From a virus: DNA of 24,328 nt. Location: IMG/VR virus record IMGVR_UViG_3300020451_000162, positions 1 to 24,328 of that record; one strand, written 5' to 3'. The notes beneath the pieces are model-generated. The model saw only the letters and a program-made list of their open reading frames with translations. It was not told the origin of the DNA and searched no databases. The position numbers and the translations under genes are program-made. Positions 23,565 through 24,328 of the stretch are shown one piece after another (position 1 is the first letter of the stretch; each line of letters begins with the position of its first letter).

Positions 23565-24328
23565 CTAACCGTAAGAGATATATGAGTTATTAGGATCTAA
23601 TAAGTTCAAAGTTGCTCTCCTATCGGGACTAGATGGAACTAAATCTCCAATATTTCCATCTTGTATATCTAGTACATCTCTACCATAAAATCTATATCTA
23701 GAATAATAGAATCCGACTGTTATGGTCATGACCCTTGATTCCATGTTATTCAACTGTACAGATCCAATATTATATGGAAAAACTTCTCGCAATTCCCAAC
23801 ATGCTGTTACACGATTCTTTCTATAGTTATCTGGAGTTACAGTAGAATTATTATCTTGCTGTCTAAGAGAACCGTAACTGTTTAAGGCATGAACGGAGTT
23901 TCCACCGCCTCTTTCCCATTTTAAAATTCTTACAGTAGGTGAAACAATATCATCATAGTAATCTACATACTGATCTGCATCATTTCTCATAAATGCTATC
24001 CATCTCTCAAATAACATCCTTGTATATTGAGATTGTGGCATTTTAAAAGTCATATTAATCTGACTAAATGCAGTTCCAGTTGGATACTTATAAGATGCAC
24101 CTTGAGTAACGATCTGTCCTGTAGATACTTGTTTACTTGGTAGATTTACCGTATCGCAGTAATAATCTAATAATAAACCAGTATCTCTCGCAGTGTTTTC
24201 AAATCCCCAGTTAGGAAGACCACTTAATCTAGGAGGAGTTGCAAAGTGTACGGAGTATAGGTTTGTATATGAGGGAGCATTATCTTGCTTTCTAAAAAAT
24301 GAACTAAACTCTTGTAATGACGAATTTC
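23565..24328 (-). CDS. 54: gp54-like baseplate tail-tube initiator (5' end cut by window edge)
   Basis: The frame is open from the right edge, well beyond the internal ATG at 24053, giving 253 visible residues. The earliest part (SSLQEFSSFFRKQDNAPSYT, NLYSVHFATPPRL) matches the start of T4 gp54 in pattern (SLxEF...Nxf.v.FATxP). Further on come DYYCDTVNLPSKQVSTGQ, FSQINMTFKMPQ, LFERWIAFMRN and RVMTITVGFYYSRY, which is the tail-tube (gp19-type) fold shared by gp54. gp54 sits on the hub and starts polymerisation of the gp19 tube. The gp19 tube protein itself is the alternative, but the length (at least 253 against 163 residues in T4 gp19), the N-terminal pattern and the hub-gene neighbours favour gp54. 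About 10 or fewer N-terminal residues are probably missing. Confidence 0.7.
   Translation of the reverse strand, partial: NSSLQEFSSFFRKQDNAPSYTNLYSVHFATPPRLSGLPNWGFENTARDTGLLLDYYCDTVNLPSKQVSTGQIVTQGASYKYPTGTAFSQINMTFKMPQSQYTRMLFERWIAFMRNDADQYVDYYDDIVSPTVRILKWERGGGNSVHALNSYGSLRQQDNNSTVTPDNYRKNRVTACWELREVFPYNIGSVQLNNMESRVMTITVGFYYSRYRFYGRDVLDIQDGNIGDLVPSSPDRRATLNLLDPNNSYISYG

Noticed and set aside
23565-24053. A complete 162-residue gene starting at the ATG at 24053
   Set aside because: The frame continues open to the window edge with gp54-like sequence, so that ATG is an internal methionine (QINMTFKMPQ).
23565-24328. Tail-tube protein gp19
   Set aside because: The fold is related, but the N-terminal pattern, the greater length and the hub-gene neighbours fit gp54 better. 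Kept as the stated alternative.

Overview
The window is part of a T4-like cyanophage genome (a myovirus of marine picocyanobacteria). Three things show this. The baseplate-hub and tail genes are of T4 type. Two genes are host-like and photosynthesis-related: a CP12 Calvin-cycle inhibitor and a CpeT-like bilin-lyase-family protein. T4-type late promoter octamers (NATAAATA) stand 20-40 bases before many start codons. The DNA is AT-rich, every credible gene is on the minus strand, and genes are packed with overlapping or abutting ends. No gap exceeds 300 bases. I saw no tRNA, CRISPR array, integrase or insertion sequence.

In the direction of transcription (right to left) the layout is as follows. 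(1) 24328-22633: a partial gp54-like tail-tube initiator, a gp26-like hub assembly protein, and a 63-codon reading frame with no normal start codon that overlaps the end of gp26. (2) 22640-16255: two very large tape-measure-like proteins that are paralogous near their N-termini. The second carries a probable M15-type peptidase motif. (3) 16254-14869: gp27-like hub protein. (4) 14837-13759: an accessory cassette of cp12, cpeT-like and one small unknown gene, the last with its own sigma70-like promoter. (5) 13736-11418: gp5-like hub/spike protein with an OB-fold and a beta-structured C-terminus but no visible lysozyme domain. (6) 11378-10508: four small unknown genes, the first preceded by a perfect-consensus sigma70 promoter. 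(7) 10465-3625: three large virion structural proteins of cyanophage type, one with about five internal repeats and one of 1326 residues resembling a beta-helical fibre. (8) 3597-1: an adhesin/fibre cluster. Four adjoining genes share a short N-terminal module, two of them carry near-duplicate LamG-like lectin domains, and the last, cut by the window edge, has a fibrinogen-like segment.

Together, regions 1, 2, 3 and 5 would build the central hub, the tape measure and the start of the tail tube. Regions 7 and 8 would make the peripheral structures that touch the host. The cp12/cpeT cassette would redirect host carbon and pigment metabolism. The most interesting signal is a probable programmed -1 frameshift (T TTT TTC) at the end of the gp26-like gene. 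It would fuse gp26 to the start-less frame just before the tape-measure gene, the same arrangement as the G/GT tail-assembly chaperones of lambda-like phages.
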